Assembly (NCBI GenBank): GCA_046294265.1
Contig: JBKBKC010000017.1
Span: forward strand, 1-63,980
Source: JBKBKC01 sp046294265
GTDB taxonomy: Bacteria; Pseudomonadota; Alphaproteobacteria; Rhodobacterales; Rhodobacteraceae
Direction: 5' to 3'
DNA length: 63,980 nucleotides
The position numbers and the translations under genes are program-made. The notes below the pieces were generated by a model. That model worked only from the letters and a program-made list of their open reading frames with translations. It ran no database searches and was not told where the DNA came from. Below are positions 26,095 to 34,493 of the stretch, in pieces. Each line of letters begins with the position of its first letter. Position 1 is the stretch's first letter.

Positions 26095-28113
26095 TCAGTG
26101 GGCGACCGCCGTGCCCGCACCGCGGGGCACACGGATCGATTCCACGAGGTCCTGCACGTCCTGCGGCGGCGCCTTGGTGACCAGCGACACCACATAGGCC
26201 ACGACGAAGTTCAGCACGGCGCCCACGGTTCCGATCGAGAGCGGCGAGATGCCGAACCAGTGGTTGGCGGGCGTGTTGGCATACCAGGCCGTCCCGGGGA
26301 TGAAGAAGAACCCGAGATACATGAAGATGTAGAAGGCCGTGAACACCAGGCCCACCAGCATCCCCAGGATCGCCCCTTCCTTGGTGATGGTCTTCGAGAA
26401 GATGCCCATCATCAGCGCCGGGAAGATCGTCGCCGCCGCCAGACCGAAGGCCAGCGCCACCACCTGTGCCGCGAACCCGGGCGGGTTCAGACCCAGATAG
26501 ACCGAGAGCAGGATCGCACCGGCCATCGAGATCCGGGCGGCCAGCATTTCGCCCTTTTCCGACAGGTTCGGGTTGATCGAGCCCTTGATCAGGTCGTGCG
26601 ACACGGCGGACGAAATCGCCAGCAGCAGACCCGCCGCCGTGGACAGCGCCGCCGCCAGACCGCCCGCAGCGACCAGAGCCACGACCCAGCCTGGCAGACG
26701 CGCGATTTCAGGGTTCGCCAGAACCATGATGTCGTTGTCCACCTTGGTCACCTCGTTACCGACCCAGCCAAGCTCGGCCACCGACTTGCCACCATAGCGC
26801 ACTTCGGCATAGCGGGCATCGCGCGCCGCCACTGCCGCCACATAGGCCGCCTGCAGAGTCGCAAGGTTCGCGTCGTCGGCGCCGTTGACCTGGATTGCCT
26901 CGGGGGCGGCCAGATCCTCGGCGGCACCCAGACCGGCTGCGGTGCGCGCATCCGTCAGGGCCTTGGTCGCATTGGCCAGCGCGGTGTTGACTGCCGCGAT
27001 GGGGGCATCGTTGAAATACTGGATCTTGCCGTCGCCGTTCTTGTCCTGGAAGGACAGGAGCCCGGTATTTTTCCAGGTGTTGATCCAGGACAGCTGCGGA
27101 TTGCTGTCGATCTCGGCAATCGTCAGCGCCTCACCGTCCAGCGCGTTGCCGGTGACGGCGGCGGGCCAGAAGGTTGTCGTCAGGTTCAGGCGCGCCATCG
27201 CCCCCACGGCTGGGGCAACGGTGTAGAGCAGCGCGATGAACACCAGCGCCCATCCAGCCGACGACCGCGCGTCCGCCACTTTCGGCACGGTGAAGAAGCG
27301 AATGATGACATGCGGCAGACCCGCGGTGCCGATCATCAGCGCCATGGTGAACAGAACCATGTTCAGCATGTTGGAGGTGTCGGCGGTATAGGCCGTAAAG
27401 CCCAGTTCCGTCACCACCTGGTCTAGCTTTTCCAGCATTGCGATATCGCCACCCGTGGGTGCATAGCCCCCGACCAGACCGAGCTGCGGCAAGAAGTTGC
27501 CTGTCAGGCTAAGCGAGATGAAGATCGCCGGAATGGTGTAGGCGATGATCAGCACGATGTATTGCGCCACCTGCGTGTAGGTGATCCCCTTCATCCCGCC
27601 CAGAACCGCATAAGCGAACACAATCGCTGCGCCGATATAAAGACCGGTATCCGTGGTCACCTCAAGAAAACGCGAAAAGGTTACACCCACACCGCGCATC
27701 TGCCCGATCACGTAAGTGACCGAGATGACGATCAGGCAGATCACCGCCACCAACCGCGCGCCGCCCGAATAGAACCGGTCGCCGATGAACTCGGGCACAG
27801 TGAATTTGCCGAACTTTCGCAGATATGGCGCCAGCAGCAGCGCCAGCAACACATAGCCGCCGGTCCAGCCCATCAGGAACGCCGATTGCGTGTAGCCGCC
27901 CGCAGGCGACAGCGCGATGATGCCCGCCATCGAGATGAAGGACGCCGCCGACATCCAGTCCGCGCCCGTCGCCATGCCGTTCAGGACGGGGTGAACACCC
28001 TGCCCAGCCGCATAGAATTCCGCGGTCGAGCCCGCCCGGGCCCAGATCGCGATGCCGATGTAGATCGCGAAAGTCGCGCCCACCACCAGCAGGTTGAGGG
28101 TAAACTGATCCAT
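26095..28113 (-). CDS. actP: Sodium:solute symporter, acetate-type (VC2705-like subfamily)
   Basis: The 672-residue protein has about 13 membrane helices of the SSS family. The Na+-site region GMATGADWMSAASFISMAG lies near 45-63, with YAVLGGMKGITYTQ near 185. It pairs with the DUF4212 small subunit upstream and with acs, so acetate or another short-chain monocarboxylate is the likely substrate. An extra-membrane insert of ~150 residues (about 325-475) separates two helices and holds an EF-hand-like loop DKNGDGKI (about 357-364) and an Ala-rich coiled region. The symbol actP is by family similarity only. Confidence 0.85.
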   Translation of the reverse strand: MDQFTLNLLVVGATFAIYIGIAIWARAGSTAEFYAAGQGVHPVLNGMATGADWMSAASFISMAGIIALSPAGGYTQSAFLMGWTGGYVLLALLLAPYLRKFGKFTVPEFIGDRFYSGGARLVAVICLIVISVTYVIGQMRGVGVTFSRFLEVTTDTGLYIGAAIVFAYAVLGGMKGITYTQVAQYIVLIIAYTIPAIFISLSLTGNFLPQLGLVGGYAPTGGDIAMLEKLDQVVTELGFTAYTADTSNMLNMVLFTMALMIGTAGLPHVIIRFFTVPKVADARSSAGWALVFIALLYTVAPAVGAMARLNLTTTFWPAAVTGNALDGEALTIAEIDSNPQLSWINTWKNTGLLSFQDKNGDGKIQYFNDAPIAAVNTALANATKALTDARTAAGLGAAEDLAAPEAIQVNGADDANLATLQAAYVAAVAARDARYAEVRYGGKSVAELGWVGNEVTKVDNDIMVLANPEIARLPGWVVALVAAGGLAAALSTAAGLLLAISSAVSHDLIKGSINPNLSEKGEMLAARISMAGAILLSVYLGLNPPGFAAQVVALAFGLAAATIFPALMMGIFSKTITKEGAILGMLVGLVFTAFYIFMYLGFFFIPGTAWYANTPANHWFGISPLSIGTVGAVLNFVVAYVVSLVTKAPPQDVQDLVESIRVPRGAGTAVAH

Positions 28114-28129
28114 GTCCCTGTGCTCTCCC

Positions 28130-28384
28130 TTATTCGTCCACGCCGAATTCTTTGTCGAGCTTGTTCATCCGCCACGCGTAGCCGAAGATCAGCACGAGAA
28201 AGACATAGATCGACCCGTTCTGCGCAAACCAGAAGCCGAGGTCCGCGCCACCGACGCTGATCCCCGAAAGTGCCGGCCGCAGGATGATGCCAAGCCCGAA
28301 CGAGCACGCGAACCAGATCACCAGCGAGATGATGATGATCCGCACATTCGCGGCCCAGTAGGCATTGGAGGATTTATCCGCCAT
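28130..28384 (-). CDS. DUF4212 family sodium/solute symporter small subunit
   Basis: The 84-residue protein has two membrane helices (about 15-35, IIIISLVIWFACSFGLGII, and 53-70, GSIYVFLVLIFGYAW) and a charged tail NKLDKEFGV. This is the DUF4212/TIGR03647 protein that always accompanies VC2705-type symporters. The gene ends 16 bp before the symporter start, so the two should be co-expressed and form a complex. Confidence 0.9.
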   Translation of the reverse strand: MADKSSNAYWAANVRIIIISLVIWFACSFGLGIILRPALSGISVGGADLGFWFAQNGSIYVFLVLIFGYAWRMNKLDKEFGVDE

Positions 28385-28416
28385 GTGAACTACTCCCTGT
28401 AGGTTCCCTTCCCTCC

Positions 28417-28439
28417 GGCCCCCGCCTCATGCGGGGGTC
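28417..28439 (-). terminator. Hairpin downstream of adk
   Basis: The 7-bp perfect arms CCCCCGC (28419-28425) and GCGGGGG (28431-28437) surround a CTCAT loop and extend by two weaker pairs. It lies between adk and the DUF4212 gene. There is no T-run, so it may only weaken read-through from adk into the transporter genes. Confidence 0.35.
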
Positions 28440-28450
28440 CGGACCTTTCC

Positions 28451-29131
28451 TTATGCCGCGACCCGCTGCACGATGGCGGCCAGCGCATGCTGCACCGCCG
28501 CGATGTCACCCATCGCGTCGATGCGTTCCAGCACCCCCCGTGCCCCGTAATAGGCAATCAGCGGAGCCGTTTGCGCGTGATACGCAACCAGCCGCGCCCG
28601 CGCAGTGTCGGCGTTGTCGTCGGAGCGGCGGTTGAACACCGTGCCGCCGCATTTGTCGCATATGCCCGCAACAGCAGGCCTTTTGAACTCGTCATGATAC
28701 CCCTCGCCGCAGCCGGCGCAGGTGTGGCGGCCCGAAACGCGGCCCACCATCGCCTCGTCGTCCACTTCCAGACTGACCGCCGCGGTAACCCGCTGGCCGC
28801 TGGCGGCCAGGAGATCATCGAGCGCCGCCGCCTGCCCGTCGGTGCGGGGAAATCCGTCGAGGATCACGCCGCGCGCGGTGTCTGGTTCGGCCATGCGGTC
28901 CTTCAGGATCGCCAGCACAATCTCGTCACTGACCAGCCCGCCCGCCTCCATCACCGCCTTTGCGGCCAGCCCGGCGGGCGTTCCCGCCTTCACCGCCGCG
29001 CGCAAAAGGTCGCCCGTGGACAGCTGCACCAGCCCGAACGCCTCTTCCAGCATCCGCGCCTGAGTGCCCTTTCCGGCACCGGGCGGGCCCAGCAGGATCA
29101 GGACGGCGGGCCTTGTCTCGAAGTCTGCCAT
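28451..29131 (-). CDS. adk: Adenylate kinase (zinc-lid type)
   Basis: The 226-residue enzyme converts ATP and AMP to two ADP. The start MADFETRPAV is favoured over a longer frame that overlaps acs. Walker A is GPPGAGKGT (15-23), with DGFPRT at 92-97. The LID domain carries a Cys4 zinc site: C138, C141, C158, C161. The gene lies 5 bp after acs. Acs makes AMP, so adk here would recycle that AMP. This may be a second adenylate kinase beside one in the ribosomal-protein cluster, but that cannot be seen in this window. Confidence 0.93.
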   Translation of the reverse strand: MADFETRPAVLILLGPPGAGKGTQARMLEEAFGLVQLSTGDLLRAAVKAGTPAGLAAKAVMEAGGLVSDEIVLAILKDRMAEPDTARGVILDGFPRTDGQAAALDDLLAASGQRVTAAVSLEVDDEAMVGRVSGRHTCAGCGEGYHDEFKRPAVAGICDKCGGTVFNRRSDDNADTARARLVAYHAQTAPLIAYYGARGVLERIDAMGDIAAVQHALAAIVQRVAA

Positions 29132-29136
29132 GTCCC

Positions 29137-31101
29137 TCACCTCCGGTTCATCCGGTTTTCGATCAACTCGTCGACCACCGAAGGGTCGGCCAGCGTCGAG
29201 GTGTCGCCAAGGGCATCGAAGTCGTTCTCGGCGATCTTGCGCAGGATGCGGCGCATGATCTTGCCCGAGCGGGTCTTGGGCAGGCCCGGGGCCCACTGGA
29301 TCAGGTCGGGCTTGGCGATCGGCCCGATCTCGGTGCGCACCCAGCCCTCCAGTTCTTTCTTCAGCTCAGGGGTGGGCTCGACCCCGTTCATCAGCGTGAC
29401 ATAGGCATAGATGCCCTGCCCCTTGATATCATGCGGATAGCCGACCACAGCGGCCTCGGCCACCGCCTCATGCGCCACGAGTGCGGATTCGACCTCGGCC
29501 GTGCCCATCCGGTGCCCTGAGACGTTGATCACGTCATCGACCCGCCCCGTGATCCAGTAATAACCATCCGCATCGCGGCGGCAGCCGTCGCCGGTGAAGT
29601 AATACCCCGGATACTGGCTGAAATAGGCCTCCTCGAAGCGCGCGTGATCGCCCCAGAGCGTGCGCATCTGCCCCGGCCAGCTGTCCGCGATGCACAGGAC
29701 GCCATCGGTTTCGGTTTCCTCCAGAACCTTGGCCGTCGCAGGGTCCAGCACGGTGGGCTGCACGCCGAAGAACGGCAGGGTGGCCGACCCGGGCTTGGCC
29801 GCCACCGCGCCCGGCAGGGGCGTGATCAGGTGGCCGCCGGTTTCCGTCTGCCAGAACGTATCGACGATGGGGCAGCGCCCCTTGCCGACATGGGTGTTGT
29901 ACCAGTTCCAGGCTTCTGGATTGATCGGCTCGCCAACCGAGCCCAGCAGTTTCAAGGACGACAGGTCGTGCTTTTCCACCCACTCGGCGCCCATCCCCAT
30001 CAGGCTGCGGATCGCCGTGGGCGCGGTGTAGAACTGCGTCACCCTGTGCTTGGCGCAAACCTCCCAGAACCGGCCCGCGTCGGGGTAGGTCGGCACGCCC
30101 TCGAACATCACGGTCGTCGCGCCGTTGGCCAGCGGACCGTAGACGATGTAGCTGTGCCCGGTGACCCATCCCACATCCGCCGTGCACCAGAACACATCGC
30201 CGTCGTGGTAGTCGAAGGTCAGCTGGTGCGTCATAGCGGCATAGACCAAGTAGCCGCCTGAGGTATGCACCACACCCTTCGGCCGCCCCGTGGACCCCGA
30301 GGTGTAGAGGATGAACAGCGGATCCTCAGCACCGACTTCAACATAGGGGCAATAGGGTTTTGCCGCCGCCATCTCGGCCTTGAGGTCCACGTCGCGGCCC
30401 TCGATCCAGGTGGTCTGGTCGCCGGTATGCTTGACCACCAGGCATTTCACGCGGTCCGAGCAATCGAACAGCGCCTTGTCGGCGTTGGATTTCAGCGCCG
30501 TCTTCTTGCCGCCACGGGGGGCGAAATCGGCGGTGATGACCACCTTCGCCTCGCTGTCATTGATCCGGTTCGCCAGCGCGTCCGGCGAAAAACCCGCAAA
30601 GACAACCGAATGAATGGCCCCAAGGCGCGCGCAGGCCAGCATCGCATATGCCGCCTCGGGGATCATCGGCATGTAAAGGACGACCCTGTCGCCCTTTTTC
30701 ACACCCTGCGCCTTGAGCACGTTGGCCATGCGGCAAGTCTGCTCGAGAAGCTCGCGGTAGGTGATGTGCCGGGCCGGAGTGCGCGGATCATCGGGTTCCC
30801 AGATGATAGCGGTCTGGTCGGCGCGGGTCAGCAAGTGGCGGTCGATGCAGTTGGCGCTGACGTTCAGCGACCCGTCCTCAAACCACCTGATCGAAACCTG
30901 GCCGCGCGTGAAGTCCGTGTTCTTGACCCGGCCATAGGGCGCGATCCAGTCGATGCGCTGCCCCTCTTCCGCCCAGAAGCCCTCTGGGTCCGCCACCGAC
31001 GCGGCATATCGCGCCGCATAGCCGGCGGCATCGACATGTGCCCCCGACACGAAATCGGCTGCCGCCGGATACAAAGCCTGTGCAGGCACTGCGTCTGCCA
31101 T
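29137..31101 (-). CDS. acs: Acetyl-CoA synthetase (AMP-forming)
   Basis: The 654-residue enzyme activates acetate to acetyl-CoA via acetyl-AMP. The start MADAVPAQ has an AGGAGGAAA Shine-Dalgarno; 29 upstream residues in frame are discarded. Signature motifs are YTSGSTGRPKG, TFWQTETGG, YFTGDGCRRDADGYYWITGR and the C-terminal TRSGKIMRR, whose Lys is the reversible acetylation site. It heads the co-oriented block acs-adk-DUF4212-symporter-regulators and is probably driven by the promoter proposed at 31187-31216. Confidence 0.95.
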   Translation of the reverse strand: MADAVPAQALYPAAADFVSGAHVDAAGYAARYAASVADPEGFWAEEGQRIDWIAPYGRVKNTDFTRGQVSIRWFEDGSLNVSANCIDRHLLTRADQTAIIWEPDDPRTPARHITYRELLEQTCRMANVLKAQGVKKGDRVVLYMPMIPEAAYAMLACARLGAIHSVVFAGFSPDALANRINDSEAKVVITADFAPRGGKKTALKSNADKALFDCSDRVKCLVVKHTGDQTTWIEGRDVDLKAEMAAAKPYCPYVEVGAEDPLFILYTSGSTGRPKGVVHTSGGYLVYAAMTHQLTFDYHDGDVFWCTADVGWVTGHSYIVYGPLANGATTVMFEGVPTYPDAGRFWEVCAKHRVTQFYTAPTAIRSLMGMGAEWVEKHDLSSLKLLGSVGEPINPEAWNWYNTHVGKGRCPIVDTFWQTETGGHLITPLPGAVAAKPGSATLPFFGVQPTVLDPATAKVLEETETDGVLCIADSWPGQMRTLWGDHARFEEAYFSQYPGYYFTGDGCRRDADGYYWITGRVDDVINVSGHRMGTAEVESALVAHEAVAEAAVVGYPHDIKGQGIYAYVTLMNGVEPTPELKKELEGWVRTEIGPIAKPDLIQWAPGLPKTRSGKIMRRILRKIAENDFDALGDTSTLADPSVVDELIENRMNRR

Positions 31102-31462
31102 GATATTTCCTCCTCGTGTCGGACTAGCGCTAAGCACCGCCTCCGATCCGGCGCCCCACATGCGGCGTCCGCTCCTACCCGCCAACATTCTAGCGCAACT
31201 GAAAAGAAAACCGTAACCCTTTTTTGCCAGTGATATTTCTTGTAAATTAATTCACTGAGAACCAGTGAGGAGTGTAAATTCCTTGAAACGTGTCACAATT
31301 ATGGCAATGCGCTTCAAGGCATTGGATGTTCACGCGCTGGTGATCGCGCGCGCGCCCACCATCGCGCCCGCCCAGATATGGCGCACAGCGCACCTGTGAC
31401 GCAACGTCACAACCTGCAAGACGTGGCCTTTGCCGCTCCGGCGCCAGTTCAGGATCAGCCGC
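31102..31462. other. AT-richer regulatory region between divergent acs and the FMN-barrel gene
   Basis: This 361-bp region has no convincing gene. It holds a candidate acs promoter (31187-31216), CCAGTGA repeated at 31227-31233 and 31262-31268 with TCACTG between them at 31252-31257, and a perfect palindrome TGTGACG-CAA-CGTCACA at 31395-31411. These are plausible regulator sites for the divergent genes. Confidence 0.5.
31187..31216 (-). promoter_or_regulatory. Candidate sigma-70-type promoter for acs
   Basis: On the minus strand, TTACGG (31216-31211) and TAGAAT (31192-31187) are separated by 18 bases, about 86 bases upstream of the acs ATG. It is the best match in the region but rests on consensus only. 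Confidence 0.35.
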
Positions 31463-31996
31463 ATGATTCGCCCCGATAGCCCGAGGAACGCCGGCATGCC
31501 GTCCGACACTGTCTCCCGCGACACGACCCTGCCACCAGACGCCGAGGCGCGGGCCTTGGCCCGGGCGCTCCTCCATGAGGCCCGCCACGCCGCGCTGTCC
31601 TATCTCGATGCCGCGACCGGCCTGCCGGGCATCAGCCGCATCGCCTTCGGCACCGATCCCGCGGGCCTGCCGACAACCTTTGTCTCGGCGCTGGCACCAC
31701 ATGCGCCGGGCCTACGGACGCACCCCGACTGTGCGGTAATGGTGGGCGATCCGGGGTCCAAGGGTGACCCGCTGAACGCGCCGCGCCTGATGCTGCGCGC
31801 CCGCGCGGGGTTTGTGGGTCCCGCCGACAGTGACCACGCCGCATTGCGCGCGAAATGGCTGTCCGACCACCCGAAGTCGAAGCTCTACATCGACTTTGCC
31901 GATTTCGCCTTTGTGCGGCTGACCCCAGTCTCGGTCCTGCTGAACGGCGGCTTTGCTCGCGCCTACCGGCTGACCATAGATGACCTCGGCCTCTGA
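31463..31996 (+). CDS. Pyridoxamine 5'-phosphate oxidase-like FMN-binding protein
   Basis: The 177-residue protein starts MIRPDSPRN with AGGA eight bases upstream. It matches the HugZ-like branch of the FMN split-barrel family: LLHEARHAALSYLD, then PTTFVSALAPHAPGL, then GDPLNAPRLMLRARAGFV and KSKLYIDFADFAFVRL near the C-terminus. Family members bind FMN, and some degrade heme. No heme-uptake genes are near, so the substrate is open. It converges with the beta-helix protein gene across a terminator-like hairpin. Confidence 0.82.
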   Translation: MIRPDSPRNAGMPSDTVSRDTTLPPDAEARALARALLHEARHAALSYLDAATGLPGISRIAFGTDPAGLPTTFVSALAPHAPGLRTHPDCAVMVGDPGSKGDPLNAPRLMLRARAGFVGPADSDHAALRAKWLSDHPKSKLYIDFADFAFVRLTPVSVLLNGGFARAYRLTIDDLGL

Positions 31997-32005
31997 AAAC
32001 GGGAA

Positions 32006-32051
32006 GGGGCGGGCATTGCTGCCCACCCCACCCGCCGCAATGCCCGACCCC
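32006..32051. terminator. Bidirectional terminator between convergent genes
   Basis: Arm GGGGCGGGCATTG (32006-32018) pairs with CAATGCCCGACCCC (32038-32051), with one bulge, around a 19-base loop. It lies between the stop at 31996 (+) and the stop at 32056 (-). Confidence 0.45.
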
Positions 32052-32055
32052 TCCG

Positions 32056-34347
32056 TCAGTTCGGGTTGTCGCAGCGGATCGTGACGTTTGCCCGGCCTTT
32101 GAGCGGCAAGGACCAGCGCAGGTTGACAAGGGCCCCGGCGGCGCCCTGCTCGGTCTGGGTCCAGGGCATCTCGGAATTGCCCGCATTGGTGGCCGTGGTG
32201 ATCTGGCCGTCGGCCGCCACCGCCGTCACATTGCGCGCCCGCGATCCGAACGGCAGAAACGACGATCCGTCGATGACCCAGGTGGCTGCCGCCGTGTTCT
32301 GGGTGTGCCGAACCACCACAGGGCTCTGCGTGATCTGCGTCACATTGTTGAAGGTGTTGGCCTCGAAGATCAGGTTGCGGAAGCGGGTGAAATCCATCGT
32401 TGCAAAGGTGGTGTCCACGCTTTCCACCCGGTCGACAGTGCTGTTGACGGTGCGGAACACGTTGTCGTTGACCATGAAGCCATTGATGAAATTTCCCGCG
32501 CCATAGGGGGCGACCACGATCCATCGGAACGAAGGAGCCACATCGGTCGCGAAAAAGATGTTGCCCGTCAGCGTCAGCCCTCCGAAGGAGAACCCCCCCG
32601 TGAAGGCGGGCGAGGACGAGTGCTCGTTGTTCCACTCGATGAAGCAGTTGTCGATGTAGTTGGCCGTCACCGTCGAGGCCACGTTGGTCGAGGTAAAGAT
32701 CAGCCCGGCCCGGCGCACGCCCAGCGGCTGGTCGTCCCCCTGAAAGAAATGATTGCCTGTCACGATGTTCCCCGACCCCGACAGCACCGCGAAATGCGCA
32801 AAGCGCACGATGCGGTTGTCTCGCAGTTTGGCATCATTAGCGTTCACGTTCAGGCAGATCGTGGTGCGGTCCTGTGCGGGCAGGGGCTGTTCGTTCGACA
32901 GGAACTGCGTTTCGTCCACGATCAGTCCCTGGCACCCTGTGCCGATCGACGTAACGGCGCGGTCCTTCGGTCGGTTGATGACCGAGGATGCCACACGAAA
33001 GATCGACCCCGAGGGCGGCAGCATGATCGCGCTGGCATGGCCGCCGCACTGGAATTCCATGCCCACAACCTCGAACCGGCTCAGCGCGGCAAAGCCCGAA
33101 AAGTCCAGCATGTAGCGATACCGCCGGAAAGTGAGCGTGCGCGTTCCCGCCGCCCCCCACAGCGGCCGCGACAATTCTACCGTGCCCGCGCTGACGTTGA
33201 CCGACCGCACATAGATTTCGCGGCCCACCCCCGTCCCGCTGACCCGGGCGCCCACCGGGATGTTTGCCACGTTCGCCACGGCCGTCAGCAGCGTCGCGTT
33301 GGCTGTGGGCGTGTAGGTGGCAATGGACGTGACGGCCACATCATCCCAGCCCGTGCCGGGCAGTGCCTCCAGTTGCCCGTTGGCCAGAACCCGGCGTTGC
33401 GCCAGCGTCGTCAGCCCGGCCACCCCCGCCACATCCACCGGTTCGGAAAGCTGCACCCTGCGCCCGCCCAGATCAAAGGTCACATGATCGGTGAAGTAAA
33501 AGAGCGCCTGCAGCCCGCGGCGGAACCCCTCGGGCTCGGACCCGAATGCGGCCTCGTAGGTGTCCATGTTGTAGTCGCGCGTGCAGACAAGGCGGCGGCT
33601 GGCGGGCATCGTCACCGTGCCCTCGAACCGCACCTTGCTGTTGAAGGTCACGTTCGCATCCAGAAAATATGTTCCCGCCGACACCAGCACGCCGCGCCCC
33701 ATTGCCGCCGCATCGGCGGCTGCAAAGGCCGCCGCGTCGTCAGCAACTCCGTTGCCAATGGCCCCGAAGTCCCGCACATCCACCCAGTCGATCAGCTTGC
33801 GCAGGAAAATCGAGGTGACATCCTCAATCACGATGTCGTCAATCCGCACAACCCCACCGTTTGGGCCGGTCAGGTCCAGCCCGAAATGGCCGTAGACCGG
33901 AGTCGTGCCCCAGACCATGTCCACGCCCGGCCGGTTGCCCACGCCCACGATGGCGCTGACCGTGACCACCTCGCCATAGCTGGTCAGCGTGACCGATGGG
34001 CCGGTCTGCGGCGCTGCGGTCACGTTCGTCCCGTTTGCCCGCGCAGCATAGGCCGCAATCCGCACCGAGGGCAGGTTGCCCGACACCGCCTTCACTCGCG
34101 CGGTCACCCGCAGGTAAAGCCCCGGCAGGATCGGCGTCTGCCCATAGGACCGCAGGCGCTGCGTCGCCACCGTCTTTTGCAGTTCCAGACAGCCAGCGAA
34201 ATCCTGATCTGCCGGCACGAAGGCCGCATTCGGCTGCCCGGCATAGCTGGCCGACCCAGGCGTGCCATCCACCCGCGACCAGAGCGACAGGTCCGCCGAA
34301 AACGGCGGTGGCATCAGTTGAAGCCCGTCGGTAACTGCCATGTTCAT
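32056..34347 (-). CDS. Beta-helix, pectate-lyase-superfamily protein (GTA head-spike/tailspike-like)
   Basis: The 763-residue protein has an N-terminal domain (about 1-170, FAGCLELQKT, LPGLYLRVTARVKAVSGNLP), then the pectate-lyase/GH28-type entry VRDFGAIGNGVADDAAAF (about 192-209), and then a long right-handed parallel beta-helix rich in Asn and short turns (GNIVTGNHFFQGDDQP, NCFIEWNNEHSS). There is no signal peptide. This resembles phage tailspikes and, from memory, the GhsB head spike of the Rhodobacter gene transfer agent, which binds capsule polysaccharide. No other GTA gene is present, which fits the separate location of ghsAB in R. capsulatus. The GTA role is inference. Confidence 0.7.
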   Translation of the reverse strand: MNMAVTDGLQLMPPPFSADLSLWSRVDGTPGSASYAGQPNAAFVPADQDFAGCLELQKTVATQRLRSYGQTPILPGLYLRVTARVKAVSGNLPSVRIAAYAARANGTNVTAAPQTGPSVTLTSYGEVVTVSAIVGVGNRPGVDMVWGTTPVYGHFGLDLTGPNGGVVRIDDIVIEDVTSIFLRKLIDWVDVRDFGAIGNGVADDAAAFAAADAAAMGRGVLVSAGTYFLDANVTFNSKVRFEGTVTMPASRRLVCTRDYNMDTYEAAFGSEPEGFRRGLQALFYFTDHVTFDLGGRRVQLSEPVDVAGVAGLTTLAQRRVLANGQLEALPGTGWDDVAVTSIATYTPTANATLLTAVANVANIPVGARVSGTGVGREIYVRSVNVSAGTVELSRPLWGAAGTRTLTFRRYRYMLDFSGFAALSRFEVVGMEFQCGGHASAIMLPPSGSIFRVASSVINRPKDRAVTSIGTGCQGLIVDETQFLSNEQPLPAQDRTTICLNVNANDAKLRDNRIVRFAHFAVLSGSGNIVTGNHFFQGDDQPLGVRRAGLIFTSTNVASTVTANYIDNCFIEWNNEHSSSPAFTGGFSFGGLTLTGNIFFATDVAPSFRWIVVAPYGAGNFINGFMVNDNVFRTVNSTVDRVESVDTTFATMDFTRFRNLIFEANTFNNVTQITQSPVVVRHTQNTAAATWVIDGSSFLPFGSRARNVTAVAADGQITTATNAGNSEMPWTQTEQGAAGALVNLRWSLPLKGRANVTIRCDNPN

Positions 34348-34493
34348 CGCGTCAGACCCTCGCCTTGGTGCATCCCGGTGTCTGGGCGGGCCCGATGCGC
34401 GCCGCCCGTGATGGGAAAAGGGTCTAGCAAGGCAGTCTTAATCGCGACTTCGGCCACCGCGCGCAGCGTGGCCTTGCTCTGCAACGCCCGCAG

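Noticed and set aside
26092..27426. 444-residue plus-strand open frame opposite the symporter
   Set aside because: An antisense shadow rich in Arg/His/Gly; the minus strand carries a clear transporter.
31395..31411. TGTGACGCAACGTCACA as a CRP/FNR site
   Set aside because: The spacing between TGTGA and TCACA is 7, not 6, so it does not fit the CRP consensus; kept only as an unassigned palindrome.
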